From NCBI GenBank assembly GCA_003612485.1, contig RAZA01000005.1:124001-188000 (forward strand): a stretch of 64,000 nucleotides of DNA. Reading direction: 5' to 3'. Shown here one piece after another: positions 44,473-53,973 of this stretch. The notes under the pieces were generated by a model that had not been told where the DNA came from, searched no databases, and saw only the letters and a list, made by a program, of their open reading frames with translations. This DNA is from a bacterium D16-50 (GTDB lineage Bacteria; Bacillota; Clostridia; Lachnospirales; Lachnospiraceae). Every line of letters starts with the position of its first letter. Within the stretch, counting starts at the first letter, position 1. The translations under genes and the position numbers were made by a program.

Positions 44473-44504
44473 TTAGAGAAGACTTAAGAAAAGACTGGTT
44501 TAAT
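44473..44504 (+). promoter_or_regulatory. Direct repeats and -10 upstream of the two-component operon
   Basis: TTAGAGAAGAC (44473-44483) and TTAAGAAAAGAC (44484-44495) form adjacent 11-12-bp direct repeats as used by OmpR-type regulators, followed by TTTAAT (44499-44504) as a possible -10. An inverted repeat TAAGGAAAA/TTTTCCTTA (44451-44475) lies just upstream. Binding is an inference. Confidence 0.5.
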
Positions 44505-44550
44505 GGGGCTGTAGGCTAAGGACAAGGGTGCGAAAAATGCGAGGTGAGGT

Positions 44551-45243
44551 ATGGCAAACATACTTGTGTGTGATGATGACAGAGAAATAGTTGATGCGAT
44601 TGAAATCTATCTGAGTCAGGACGGTTATAAGATATTCAAAGCCTATGACGGCGCTCAGGCCATAGAGCTTTTGAAGAAGGAAGACATCCAGCTGCTGATC
44701 ATGGATATCATGATGCCGAAGCTGGACGGCATCCGGGCCACACTGAAGATCAGGGAGAACAGCAGTATCCCCATCATTATTCTGTCAGCGAAGTCGGAGG
44801 ATACGGACAAGATTCTGGGACTCAACATCGGGGCGGACGATTATATCACCAAGCCTTTCAACCCCTTGGAGCTTGCAGCCAGAGTGAAGTCCAATCTGCG
44901 CAGGTATACATCTCTGGGGAGCCTGAATGCTGAAAATAAGGCTGTCTTTAGAGTGGGGGGCCTGATCATCAACGATGACACGAAGCAGGTGACAGTGGAC
45001 GGGGAAACAGTGAAGATGACACCTATAGAATACAATATTCTTCTTTTGCTGGTGAAGAATCAGGGAAGGGTGTTTTCCATAGACCAGATTTATGAGAGTA
45101 TCTGGAACGAGGATGCCATCGGGGCAGACAATACGGTGGCCGTACACATCCGCCATATCCGTGAAAAAATTGAGATCAATCCCAAGGATCCCAGATATCT
45201 GAAGGTAGTCTGGGGCGTGGGCTATAAAATCGACAAGCAGTAG
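44551..45243 (+). CDS. OmpR-family response regulator
   Basis: 230 residues. The receiver domain (1-120) has DDDREIVDAIEIYL, phospho-acceptor Asp in LLIMDIMMP (~residue 51) and Lys in ITKPFNP (~residue 100). The winged-helix output domain (130-228) ends DNTVAVHIRHIREKIE...VWGVGYKI. The kinase gene follows after 13 bp. Probably autoregulated through the direct repeats upstream. Confidence 0.95.
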   Translation: MANILVCDDDREIVDAIEIYLSQDGYKIFKAYDGAQAIELLKKEDIQLLIMDIMMPKLDGIRATLKIRENSSIPIIILSAKSEDTDKILGLNIGADDYITKPFNPLELAARVKSNLRRYTSLGSLNAENKAVFRVGGLIINDDTKQVTVDGETVKMTPIEYNILLLLVKNQGRVFSIDQIYESIWNEDAIGADNTVAVHIRHIREKIEINPKDPRYLKVVWGVGYKIDKQ

Positions 45244-45256
45244 GTAAGCGACTGAC

Positions 45257-47965
45257 ATGAAAAAAAAGAGGATGATAAAAAGGCTGGGTCTGGAGCTTCT
45301 CCAGCATATTCTGATCGTGGCTATCATGGCGGCGGTGGCAGGGCTTCTGCTGAACTCCTATATCGCGGTGGAATCCATCAACGGAACCCAGATTTACAGG
45401 ATCTTTCCCATGAATTCAAATCTGGAGTTTGAGGAGTCGGAGATATTTCACGACCTGTTTCGGAACGCGGTATCCGACATTACGCAGCTGGTGGTCATCA
45501 AGGAACAGCTTGAGACGGAGGACGCGCTGGATCCGTATAAGAAGATAGATGTGACGGAATATGCCCGCCGGATCGGGGCGGATCAGGGCTGCGCCATCTC
45601 GGTCACCTATGAGCTGGACGATCTCATCAAATGGGGCAAATATGGCGTGGAATACGGAAACCGTATGATGAGCCTGACGGAGTTTGTGAACTATTTCGGC
45701 AACTGCATTGTTCCGGAGAACTTTGCGCTGGACGAATACGGACAGCTGGTGTTTGATGAATTTTACGTAGTGAAAAAAGACGGGGACGAGGAAGGGGACG
45801 CGCCGGGGGAGCAGGAGGGAGTTTCCGAGGAAACCCAGAATCAGGCGCCTCCCGTCCATGGAAAGACGCCGGAGCAGCTGAACGAGATTTCGGAGATGCT
45901 GCAAGAGTATACCGAGGAGCAGCTGGTGGATTTCGCCTTCTCTCATATCATGAGAAAGAATCTGGGCAGCATAAAGATGTCCAGAGAGGATGACGGCAGC
46001 TTAACTGTGTCCGTTCCCATGCTGAACTGCCGCTATGCCACTGTGGACGGCACAAGACAGCTGGTGAATTACGCTAACAATTGGGTGGATTATATGCAGC
46101 TCCAGAGCAATGTGGAGGCATCCATCAAGAATCTTACCACGAACTATCAGCGGTATCAGATCTGCAATGATGTGTACAAAGAGAACAACAGCAATGTGAA
46201 ATATATGGTTCGGATGATGACTGCGGAGGGCATGTGTACCTATACCAATGTGGAGCGGCTGAAGGAGGCGGAGGATGAGGCGGTCACGGAGTACTTCTCC
46301 GAGTATAGACGGTATCTGATCTATTATCCGGACAGCCTTGAGTTCATGGGAAACACCAGCCTCAGCGAGGAAGAGCTGGACAACTATATCAGCGTGTACG
46401 ATTATGCTTATCCGGATACCACTCATATCTGGATCGGCATTGACAGCATCTATTCCGTTGAAGGGGATACCTTTCATACTGCCAATGCCGTCTACCAGAG
46501 AATCGTGCCCAATGTGAACAAAATTCTGATCTTGGTGGCATTTCTGGCTCTTGTCTGGCTGGGGCTCGGCTTATATCTGACCATTACCGCCGGCGTGGCT
46601 GAGGGGGCGGAGGGGCCAAGCACAGGACATCTGAACCGTTTCGACCATATATGGACGGAGATACTGGTTCTCATTGGCGCCGGACTTGTATACGGAACGA
46701 TTATGGGCTTCCGGACGATCATGGATATCTCGGAGAAGGCAGGGGCGGCAGATCCCGAAACCATGGGGCGTGAGATGGTCAGGCTCTACCGTTACGGTAT
46801 GTTTGCGCTGTATGGTCTTTATGTAAGCGTCTCCATGAACCTGATCTGGTATAGTCTGGTGCGCCGGGTGAAGGCCAACAGCTTGTGGAGGGACAGCCTC
46901 CTTAGGTGGGTCTGCCAGAAGCTGGCTGCCTCCGGCAGATTTATTCTGCGCCATAGGAATTCCGCCGTGAGCACGCTGCTGCCCTATAATCTGTTCCTGT
47001 TTCTGAATCTTTTCGGAGCGGCCATGGTGTACAAGCTGTGGGACCAGAAGCTGTACGCTCTTCTGGGGGCGGCGGCAGTGGTGCTGTTTGACGGAATCGT
47101 GGGTGTGCTGATGTTCAGGCATGGAGCGGAACAGATCGAAATCGTGGAAGGTATCAAGAGGATTCGGGACGGAGAGGTGGAATACAAGCTCGACAGCGAC
47201 AGCCTGCACGGCTCCAGCAGGGATCTGGCTGAGGCGGTGAACAATATCGGTGAGGGCATCAAGAAGGCGGTCAGAACCAGCATGAAGGACGAGCAGATGA
47301 AGACGGATCTGATTACCAACGTGTCCCATGATATCAAGACCCCTCTTACGTCTATAATCAATTATGTGGATCTGCTGAAACGGCTGAACATCCAGCAGGA
47401 GCCCGCAAGGGGCTATATCGACATTCTGGATGGCAAGTCCCAGCGCTTGAAACAGCTCACCGATGATCTGGTGGAAGTCTCCAAGATAACCTCCGGCAGC
47501 ATCGTTCTGAACAAAGAGCGGCTGAATCTCACGGAGCTGGTGAATCAGGCCATCGGAGAGTTTTCCGAGAGGATGGAGGAGTGCCGCCTGCAGATTGTCT
47601 TTGAAGAGAATGACCTGCCGGCCTTCATCTATGCGGACAGCAGCAGGATGTGGCGGGTGGCCGAAAACCTATTCAACAATATCTGCAAATATGCCATGGA
47701 GGGGACCAGAGTCTATATCGACATGTGGAAGCAAGACGGCAGAGTGGGGGCGTCGATCAAGAACATTTCCAGCCAGCAGATGAACATCCGGCCCGACGAG
47801 CTGACGGAGCGGTTCATCCGGGGAGATTCCGCTCGGACTACTGAGGGCAGCGGTCTGGGACTTTCCATTGCGAAGAGCCTTGTACAGGTTCAGGGGGGCA
47901 GCTTTGAGATTCAGCTGGACGGAGACCTATTCAAAGTGGTGATATCCTTTCCTGAAAGCAGTTAA
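45257..47965 (+). CDS. Sensor histidine kinase with large extracytoplasmic domain
   Basis: 902 residues. TM1 is ~15-33; residues ~35-415 form a large external domain with an acidic Glu/Asp/Pro/Gln-rich stretch (~175-205); several further helices follow (~418-440, ~460-480, ~505-525, ~575-620). A HAMP-like linker leads to HisKA with the phosphorylated His in NVSHDIKTPLTS (~residue 690), N box VAENLFNNICKYAM and G boxes ending GSGLGLSIAK. It is much longer than typical VanS/PhoR-like kinases. The ligand is unknown. Confidence 0.92.
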   Translation: MKKKRMIKRLGLELLQHILIVAIMAAVAGLLLNSYIAVESINGTQIYRIFPMNSNLEFEESEIFHDLFRNAVSDITQLVVIKEQLETEDALDPYKKIDVTEYARRIGADQGCAISVTYELDDLIKWGKYGVEYGNRMMSLTEFVNYFGNCIVPENFALDEYGQLVFDEFYVVKKDGDEEGDAPGEQEGVSEETQNQAPPVHGKTPEQLNEISEMLQEYTEEQLVDFAFSHIMRKNLGSIKMSREDDGSLTVSVPMLNCRYATVDGTRQLVNYANNWVDYMQLQSNVEASIKNLTTNYQRYQICNDVYKENNSNVKYMVRMMTAEGMCTYTNVERLKEAEDEAVTEYFSEYRRYLIYYPDSLEFMGNTSLSEEELDNYISVYDYAYPDTTHIWIGIDSIYSVEGDTFHTANAVYQRIVPNVNKILILVAFLALVWLGLGLYLTITAGVAEGAEGPSTGHLNRFDHIWTEILVLIGAGLVYGTIMGFRTIMDISEKAGAADPETMGREMVRLYRYGMFALYGLYVSVSMNLIWYSLVRRVKANSLWRDSLLRWVCQKLAASGRFILRHRNSAVSTLLPYNLFLFLNLFGAAMVYKLWDQKLYALLGAAAVVLFDGIVGVLMFRHGAEQIEIVEGIKRIRDGEVEYKLDSDSLHGSSRDLAEAVNNIGEGIKKAVRTSMKDEQMKTDLITNVSHDIKTPLTSIINYVDLLKRLNIQQEPARGYIDILDGKSQRLKQLTDDLVEVSKITSGSIVLNKERLNLTELVNQAIGEFSERMEECRLQIVFEENDLPAFIYADSSRMWRVAENLFNNICKYAMEGTRVYIDMWKQDGRVGASIKNISSQQMNIRPDELTERFIRGDSARTTEGSGLGLSIAKSLVQVQGGSFEIQLDGDLFKVVISFPESS

Positions 47966-48021
47966 GAAATCAGGCAAGAAACAATAGAATCCATGCTTCG
48001 CGAGTCTTCTGTTGTCATGAA

Positions 48022-48057
48022 TAAAAAAGCCGCCGCAGGGATCTTTTCTGCGGCGGT
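48022..48057 (-). terminator. Rho-independent terminator of the PRPP synthetase gene
   Basis: CCGCCGCAG (48030-48038) pairs with CTGCGGCGG (48048-48056); read on the minus strand it is followed by a six-T tract. The A-tract on the plus side gives little support for plus-strand termination. Confidence 0.9.
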
Positions 48058-48085
48058 ATCTGGGGGCATGGACCCAAAATAATTC

Positions 48086-49273
48086 TTAATCGATTTCCAG
48101 ACGATTGTTGTATGCCTCCAGAATGCCATGGATCTTTTCAGTGGTGGTGAGGGCATTGTTCAAGGAGACATCATGATTCATGAAGTCGATCAGGGAGGCA
48201 ACGAACTTGCTCATCTCGGCTTCCACAAAGTAAGGCCTTGCGTAGAGCTCAGGGGGAAGATAGGTCAGATCCGTGGTGATAATCTTGTCAAAATACCCCT
48301 TCTCGAAGGCTTCGTCGAAGGCTTTTAGCCCGTCGGTGAACAGACCGAAGGTACAGCAGATAAATACGCGTCTGGCGTTCATCCGCTTCAGCTGCTTGGC
48401 AGTGTCCAGCATGCTCTGGCCGGAAGATATGATGTCATCAATGATGATGATATCCTTGCTGTCTATATTGTCCCCCAGAAACTCATGGGCCACAATAGGG
48501 TTCCTGCCGTTAACTATGACAGAATAGTCCCTGCGCTTGTAGAACATGCCCGTGTCCACCCCCAGAACGCTGGCGAAATAGATGGCCCTGTCCAGAGCCC
48601 CTTCGTCAGGGCTGATCACAATAAGGTGATTCTTGTCAACGATCAAATCCTCCTCGGAATTCAACAGCGCCTTGATGAACTGGTAGGGGGGCGTGAAGTT
48701 GTCGAAGCCGTTTAAAGGGATGGCGTTCTGGACTCTGGGGTCATGTGCGTCGAAGGTGATGAAATTGCTGATGCCCATATCCCGCAGCTCGGTGAGGGCA
48801 TAGGCGCAGTCCAGAGATTCCCGGCCGCTGCGTTTGTGCTGCCGCCCCTCATAGAGAAAGGGCATGATGACATTGATTCTGGCAGCTTTGCCGTTGCAGG
48901 CCGTGATGACGCGCTTCAAGTCCTGAAAATGGTCGTCTGGCGACATATGGTTGATGAAGCCGTTCATGTTGTAGGTGATGCTATGGTTGCAGACATCCAC
49001 CACCAGAAACAGATCCTTCCCTCGGATGGACTCTCCGAAAACTGCCTTCCCTTCACCGCTGCCGAATCGGGGCGTCTTCAGGTCCACCAGATAGTTGTCC
49101 TCGCTGTAGCCGTGAAAGGCAGGGTCGTTTTTTACGATGTCGTTATGAATGGTCTTTCTGAATTCAACTAGATAATTATTGATCCTTTGCCCCATTTTAC
49201 GGGCGGAGGGCAGTGCCGCGATTTTCAACGGTGCGACAGGCATGGCATTTTCCAGTTCTCGTAAATTAGGCAT
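48086..49273 (-). CDS. prs: Divergent long ribose-phosphate pyrophosphokinase
   Basis: 395 residues versus ~315 for the canonical enzyme. It should make PRPP from ribose 5-phosphate and ATP. The flexible-loop region MPFLYEGRQHKRSGRESLD, DAHDPRVQNA, and the PRPP loop IIIIDDIISSGQSMLDTA are recognisable, but differ from the canonical forms (for example YYGYARQDRK and DDMIDTAGT). An extra N-terminal ~60 residues precede the first domain. GGAGG with normal spacing precedes the ATG. Catalytic capacity is likely, not certain. Confidence 0.85.
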   Translation of the reverse strand: MPNLRELENAMPVAPLKIAALPSARKMGQRINNYLVEFRKTIHNDIVKNDPAFHGYSEDNYLVDLKTPRFGSGEGKAVFGESIRGKDLFLVVDVCNHSITYNMNGFINHMSPDDHFQDLKRVITACNGKAARINVIMPFLYEGRQHKRSGRESLDCAYALTELRDMGISNFITFDAHDPRVQNAIPLNGFDNFTPPYQFIKALLNSEEDLIVDKNHLIVISPDEGALDRAIYFASVLGVDTGMFYKRRDYSVIVNGRNPIVAHEFLGDNIDSKDIIIIDDIISSGQSMLDTAKQLKRMNARRVFICCTFGLFTDGLKAFDEAFEKGYFDKIITTDLTYLPPELYARPYFVEAEMSKFVASLIDFMNHDVSLNNALTTTEKIHGILEAYNNRLEID

Positions 49274-49333
49274 GGTAACCTCCGTGTGTAAGTAGATGAT
49301 AATGTCATAGCTCGTTTCACAATCGATATCCCT

Positions 49334-49362
49334 ATTTTATTACGTTGTCGGGAATGCGTCAA
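49334..49362 (-). promoter_or_regulatory. Sigma-A promoter of the PRPP synthetase gene
   Basis: On the minus strand TTGACG (49362-49357), 17-bp spacer, TAAAAT (49339-49334), giving a leader of roughly 55 nt. Confidence 0.8.
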
Positions 49363-49387
49363 GAAGATTCTAATGGAGGAGGCGTAG

Positions 49388-50773
49388 ATGAAGAAGCAAC
49401 ATCTGGTCAGGAAGGTTCTTCCGGGAAGCATTGCGGAGGAGCTGGAGATAGAAGCAGGGGACAAGATAGTGTCCGTCAATGACACGGAGATAGAGGACAT
49501 ATTTGACTACCAGTTTCTCATTCAGGATAGCTATGTGGAGCTGCTTGTGGAGAAGCCTGACGGAGAACAGTGGCTTCTGGAGGTAGAGAAGGAGCCGGAG
49601 GAGGAGCTGGGGATAGAGTTCGAGAACGGACTCATGGACGAGTATCGGCATTGCTGCAATAAATGCGTCTTCTGCTTTATCGATCAGATGCCGCCGGGAA
49701 TGCGGGATACTTTGTACTTCAAGGACGACGATTCCAGACTGTCATTTCTGCAGGGAAACTATGTGACCCTCACCAATATGTCGGAGCATGATATCGATAG
49801 AATCTGCCGGTATCGTCTTTCCCCCATCAATATCTCTTTTCAGACCATGAATCCCAAGCTTCGCTGCAGAATGCTGAACAACCGCTTTGCAGGGGAGGCC
49901 CTGAAGAAGGTGGACAGACTGTATGAGGAGGGGATCCGCATGAACGGCCAGATCGTGCTGTGCAAAGGGCTCAACGACGGGGAGGAGCTGGCATACAGCA
50001 TCAGGAAGCTGATGGGATATATGCCCGTCTTGGAGAGCGTCTCCGTGGTGCCGGTGGGGCTTACGAAATACCGGGAAGGGCTTTATCCGCTGGAGCCCTT
50101 CACCGGTCAGGAGGCGGGAAAAGTTATAGATATGATAGAGGAATTCCAGAGGGAATGCTTTGCCGCACAGGGCATTCATTTCGTCCATGCCAGCGATGAA
50201 TGGTATGTGCTTGCAGGCAGGGAACTGCCGGAGGAGGAACGCTACGACGGGTATCTTCAGCTGGAGAACGGCGTGGGGATGCTGAGGCTTTTGATGAACG
50301 AGTTTCAGGAGGCCGTGGAAGAGCGGTTAGAGGAGGAAGGAGCCGACAGGAGGAAGGGACCGGGGAAGGAAATGCAGGTCCCGGAGACGGAGCTGTCCAT
50401 AGCCACGGGACAGCTGCCGTACCCTTATATTCAGAGAATGGCGGACAAAATGACGCAGCTTTGGCCAAAGCTGCGGATACATGTGTATCCTATCACGAAT
50501 CATTTCTTTGGAGAGAGCATCACGGTGTCCGGGCTCATCACGGGGCAGGATCTGCTGGCCCAGCTTAAAGGCCGTCCGCTGGGCCGCCGCCTTCTTCTGC
50601 CGGAGAATATCCTGCGCAGCGGCGAAGATGTGTTTCTCGACGATATGACGGTGAAAGAATTGGAAAATGCTTTACAAGTGCCGGTTAATATTGTAAAATC
50701 AAGCGGAAATGATTTTGTGAGGGATATTTTGGAAATTCGGGAATGTCCGCCGGAGGCGGGCAGAGAGGTGTGA
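49388..50773 (+). CDS. DUF512 PDZ-radical-SAM-like iron-sulfur protein
   Basis: 461 residues. A PDZ-like domain (residues 1-70; VLPGSIAEELEIEAGDKIV) precedes a cysteine motif CCNKCVFCFIDQMP (~residue 84), compatible with a radical-SAM 4Fe-4S site, and the C-terminal DUF512 domain. The family is conserved in Clostridia and cyanobacteria without known function. It lies 3 bp before der, and GGAGGAGGCGTAG precedes its ATG. A Glu/Arg-rich linker (~300-335) separates the halves. Confidence 0.88.
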   Translation: MKKQHLVRKVLPGSIAEELEIEAGDKIVSVNDTEIEDIFDYQFLIQDSYVELLVEKPDGEQWLLEVEKEPEEELGIEFENGLMDEYRHCCNKCVFCFIDQMPPGMRDTLYFKDDDSRLSFLQGNYVTLTNMSEHDIDRICRYRLSPINISFQTMNPKLRCRMLNNRFAGEALKKVDRLYEEGIRMNGQIVLCKGLNDGEELAYSIRKLMGYMPVLESVSVVPVGLTKYREGLYPLEPFTGQEAGKVIDMIEEFQRECFAAQGIHFVHASDEWYVLAGRELPEEERYDGYLQLENGVGMLRLLMNEFQEAVEERLEEEGADRRKGPGKEMQVPETELSIATGQLPYPYIQRMADKMTQLWPKLRIHVYPITNHFFGESITVSGLITGQDLLAQLKGRPLGRRLLLPENILRSGEDVFLDDMTVKELENALQVPVNIVKSSGNDFVRDILEIRECPPEAGREV

Positions 50774-50776
50774 GAC

Positions 50777-52114
50777 ATGGCGAAGAAAAGCAAACCTATG
50801 GTGGCGGTGGTAGGAAGGCCCAACGTAGGAAAATCTACATTATTTAATGCTCTGGCAGGAAGAAGGATATCCATCGTTCAGGATACGCCGGGCATTACCA
50901 GAGACAGAATCTATGCGGACGTGACCTGGCTGAATAGGACGTTCACTCTGATAGACACCGGGGGCATAGAACCGGAGAGCAAGGATATCATTCTGTCCCA
51001 GATGAGGGCTCAGGCACAGATCGCCATAGACATGGCGGATGTGATTATCTTTTTGGTGGACGTGCAGCAGGGGCTGGTGGATGCGGACTCCAAGGTTGCG
51101 GACATGCTGAGACGCTCCCATAAGCCCGTGGTTCTTGTAGTGAACAAGGTGGACAGCGAGCGCAAATATTTAGCGGATGTGTATGAGTTCTATAATCTGG
51201 GCATCGGGGATCCCATTGCCGTTTCGGCGGCCAACAAGCTGGGGCTGGGAGATATGCTGGATGCGGTGCTTGCACATTTTGAAGAATATGACAAGGAGGA
51301 GCCGGAAGACGACAGGCCCCGCATTGCCATCGTCGGGAAGCCCAATGTCGGGAAATCCTCTTTGATCAATAAGCTTTTGGGAGAAAATCGTCTTATCGTG
51401 TCGGAGGTAGCCGGAACCACCAGAGATGCAGTGGACGCGGAGGTGCGGCACAACGGCAAGGAGTATGTGTTCATAGACACGGCGGGCATCAGGCGGAAGA
51501 ACAAGATCAAGGAGGAGCTGGAACGCTACATGATCGTCAGGGCGGTGGGCGCCGTGGAGAGGGCGGACATTGTGGTCTTGGTCATCGACGCGGTGGAAGG
51601 CGTTACGGAGCAGGATGCCAAGATCGCGGGGATTGCCCATGAGCGGGGCAAGGCTGTCATCATTGCCGTGAACAAATGGGATGCGGTGGAAAAGGATGAC
51701 AAGACAATCTACCGCTTTACGGATAAGGTTCGCAATACATTGTCCTATATGCCTTATGCAGAGCTGATTTTCCTATCTGCATTGACGGGGCAGCGGCTGA
51801 ACAAGCTTTTTGAAATCGTGGACATGGTCAGTGAGAATCATGCCATGAGGGTGTCCACGGGAGTCTTGAACGAGATCATGACGGAAGCGGTGGCGCTGCA
51901 GCAGCCTCCCACCGACAAGGGAAGAAGGCTGAAGCTTTTTTACATCACACAGGTGGCCGTCAAACCGCCTACCTTCGTCATATTTGTAAACGACAAGGAG
52001 CTGATGCATTTTTCCTATACCAGATATATTGAAAATCAGATCCGGGAGACCTTCGGATTCCGGGGGACGCCGCTGCGGTTCATCATAAGAGAAAGGAACG
52101 AAAAGGAGAAATAG
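50777..52114 (+). CDS. der: Ribosome assembly GTPase Der (EngA)
   Basis: 445 residues with two tandem GTPase domains: [32 protein letters not shown] and [27 protein letters not shown], then a KH-like C-terminal domain. It acts in 50S maturation. The gene is tightly spaced after the DUF512 gene and 4 bp before plsY. Confidence 0.98.
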   Translation: MAKKSKPMVAVVGRPNVGKSTLFNALAGRRISIVQDTPGITRDRIYADVTWLNRTFTLIDTGGIEPESKDIILSQMRAQAQIAIDMADVIIFLVDVQQGLVDADSKVADMLRRSHKPVVLVVNKVDSERKYLADVYEFYNLGIGDPIAVSAANKLGLGDMLDAVLAHFEEYDKEEPEDDRPRIAIVGKPNVGKSSLINKLLGENRLIVSEVAGTTRDAVDAEVRHNGKEYVFIDTAGIRRKNKIKEELERYMIVRAVGAVERADIVVLVIDAVEGVTEQDAKIAGIAHERGKAVIIAVNKWDAVEKDDKTIYRFTDKVRNTLSYMPYAELIFLSALTGQRLNKLFEIVDMVSENHAMRVSTGVLNEIMTEAVALQQPPTDKGRRLKLFYITQVAVKPPTFVIFVNDKELMHFSYTRYIENQIRETFGFRGTPLRFIIRERNEKEK

Positions 52115-52118
52115 GGAC

Positions 52119-52775
52119 ATGGTAAGGGTAATCTGCGTACTGATAGGTTATTTGTTCGGACTTTTCCAGACCGCGTATTTTTATGGAAGGGCCCACGGAA
52201 TCGATATCCGCCAGCACGGCAGCGGTAATTCCGGGACTACCAACGCCCTGAGAGTGCTGGGAACCAAGGCAGGGCTCATAGTCTTTGCAGGGGACTGTCT
52301 GAAGTGCATGGCGGCGGTGGGAATCACCCGTCTTGTGTTCGGCGGCAGCCATCCGGACATGATCTACCTGCTCTGCCTCTATACCGGCGCCGGCGCCATT
52401 CTGGGCCATAATTATCCTTTTTACATGGGCTTCAAAGGGGGAAAGGGCATTGCCGCCACCGCCGGGATGGTGCTGTCCTTTCATCCGTATTTCATTGTGA
52501 TGGGCGTGTTGGTGTTTTTCGGGATCTTTCTTACCACCCATTATGTATCCCTTGGCTCTCTGCTGGTGTATCTGGGACTTGTGATAGAGATGGTGGTCTG
52601 CGGGCAGCTGGGGGTGTTCGCCGGAATGACACAGGAGCAGCTCATAGAAATGTACATTCTGGCCTTTGCGCTGGCTGCGCTGGCGTATTGGAAGCATAGG
52701 GAGAACATAGGGCGTCTGATTCACGGGAACGAGAGGAAGACTTATTTGTTCAAGAAGAACAAGCCGGAGAATTGA
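52119..52775 (+). CDS. plsY: Glycerol-3-phosphate acyltransferase PlsY
   Basis: 218 residues, membrane protein with about five helices. Motifs: the N-terminal DIRQHGSGNSGTTNALRVLG, then GHNYPFYMGFKGGKGIA. It transfers acyl groups from acyl-phosphate (made by PlsX) to glycerol 3-phosphate, whose supply depends on GpsA encoded next. The der-plsY-gpsA order is common. Confidence 0.96.
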   Translation: MVRVICVLIGYLFGLFQTAYFYGRAHGIDIRQHGSGNSGTTNALRVLGTKAGLIVFAGDCLKCMAAVGITRLVFGGSHPDMIYLLCLYTGAGAILGHNYPFYMGFKGGKGIAATAGMVLSFHPYFIVMGVLVFFGIFLTTHYVSLGSLLVYLGLVIEMVVCGQLGVFAGMTQEQLIEMYILAFALAALAYWKHRENIGRLIHGNERKTYLFKKNKPEN

Positions 52776-52842
52776 CGGGCCGACAGAGGGCTCGGTGCGG
52801 GAATGCAGGCCGAGAGTCTTGCTTAGCGTAAAGGGAGGGAAT

Positions 52843-53859
52843 ATGGCAAAGATAGGCATAATGGGAGGGGGCAGCTGGGGGATCGCTCTGGCAGCGCTGC
52901 TTTGGAAAAACGGGCATGAGATCACGGTATGGTCGGCGCTTGCGCCGGAGGTGGCAATGCTGAAGGAGAAGCGGGAGCACAAGATGCTGCCCGGGGTGAA
53001 ACTGGACGAGAGCATCACATTTACCGCCGAGGACCAAGAGGCCGTTGCAGGAAAGGATTTGCTGGTGATGTCGGTGGCCAGCTCCTATGTGAGGGAGACG
53101 GCTCACCGCCTAAAGGGGCTGGTGGCTCAGGGACAGAAGATCGTGAACGTGGCGAAGGGGATCGAGGAGAGCACGCTTATGACGCTGTCCCAGATCATCG
53201 AGGAGGAAATTCCTCAGGCGGACGTGGCGGTGATGTCCGGTCCCTCCCACGCGGAGGAGGTGGGAAGAGGGGTTCCCACCACTATTGTGGTAGGGGCAGG
53301 GTCCAAGGACACCGCGGAGTATATACAGACGCTTTTCATGAACGAGGTGTTTCGGGTCTACGTGAGTCCGGACATACTGGGCATGGAGCTGGGAGGCTCC
53401 CTGAAGAATGTGGTGGCGCTGGCGGCGGGCATAGCCGACGGCTTAGGGTATGGTGACAATACCAAGGCGGCTCTGATCACCAGAGGCATCACGGAGATCG
53501 CCAGACTCGGCACTGCCATGGGGGGGAAGTTTGAGACCTTCTGCGGCCTCACGGGCATAGGGGATCTGATCGTCACCTGCGCCAGTATGCATTCCCGGAA
53601 CAGGCGTGCAGGAATTCTCATCGGTCAGGGAAAGACCTGTCAGGAGGCTATGGCGGAGGTGAACATGGTGGTGGAGGGCGTCCATTCCGCCAAGGCGGCC
53701 ATGAAGCTTGCAGAAAAATACAATGTTCAGCTGCCTATCATCCAGCAGGTGAACGCAGTGCTGTTTGAGGGAAAGAGTGCAGATCAGGCGGTGAAGGAGC
53801 TGATGCTCCGGGATAAGAAAATTGAAGTGTTCGACCTGCCTTGGCCCGAAGAGGGGTGA
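52843..53859 (+). CDS. gpsA: NAD(P)-dependent glycerol-3-phosphate dehydrogenase
   Basis: 338 residues from ATG 52843 (GGGAGGGAAT upstream). Rossmann motif GIMGGGSWGIALAALL; catalytic/substrate residues in GGSLKNVVALAAGIADGLGYGDN (shown in part: LKNVVALAAGIADGLG). It makes sn-glycerol 3-phosphate from DHAP for PlsY. The frame is open from 52795 without conserved residues. Confidence 0.97.
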   Translation: MAKIGIMGGGSWGIALAALLWKNGHEITVWSALAPEVAMLKEKREHKMLPGVKLDESITFTAEDQEAVAGKDLLVMSVASSYVRETAHRLKGLVAQGQKIVNVAKGIEESTLMTLSQIIEEEIPQADVAVMSGPSHAEEVGRGVPTTIVVGAGSKDTAEYIQTLFMNEVFRVYVSPDILGMELGGSLKNVVALAAGIADGLGYGDNTKAALITRGITEIARLGTAMGGKFETFCGLTGIGDLIVTCASMHSRNRRAGILIGQGKTCQEAMAEVNMVVEGVHSAKAAMKLAEKYNVQLPIIQQVNAVLFEGKSADQAVKELMLRDKKIEVFDLPWPEEG

Positions 53860-53884
53860 AAGCTTCTCGGCCGGGAAGGCGCGG

Positions 53885-53945
53885 CGCAAAAAAGGCGATA
53901 AAGGAATGGGCTGTCTGCCGTACTTTATCGCCGTTCTTTTTTGCG
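53885..53945. terminator. Bidirectional terminator between gpsA and metF
   Basis: GGCGATAAAG (53894-53903) pairs with CTTTATCGCC (53923-53932); outer GCGCAAAAAA and TTTTTTGCG flanks extend it and supply T-tracts on both strands. Confidence 0.85.
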
Positions 53946-53973
53946 AGAGGAGACGCTCGATTGGGCTGCGGAT

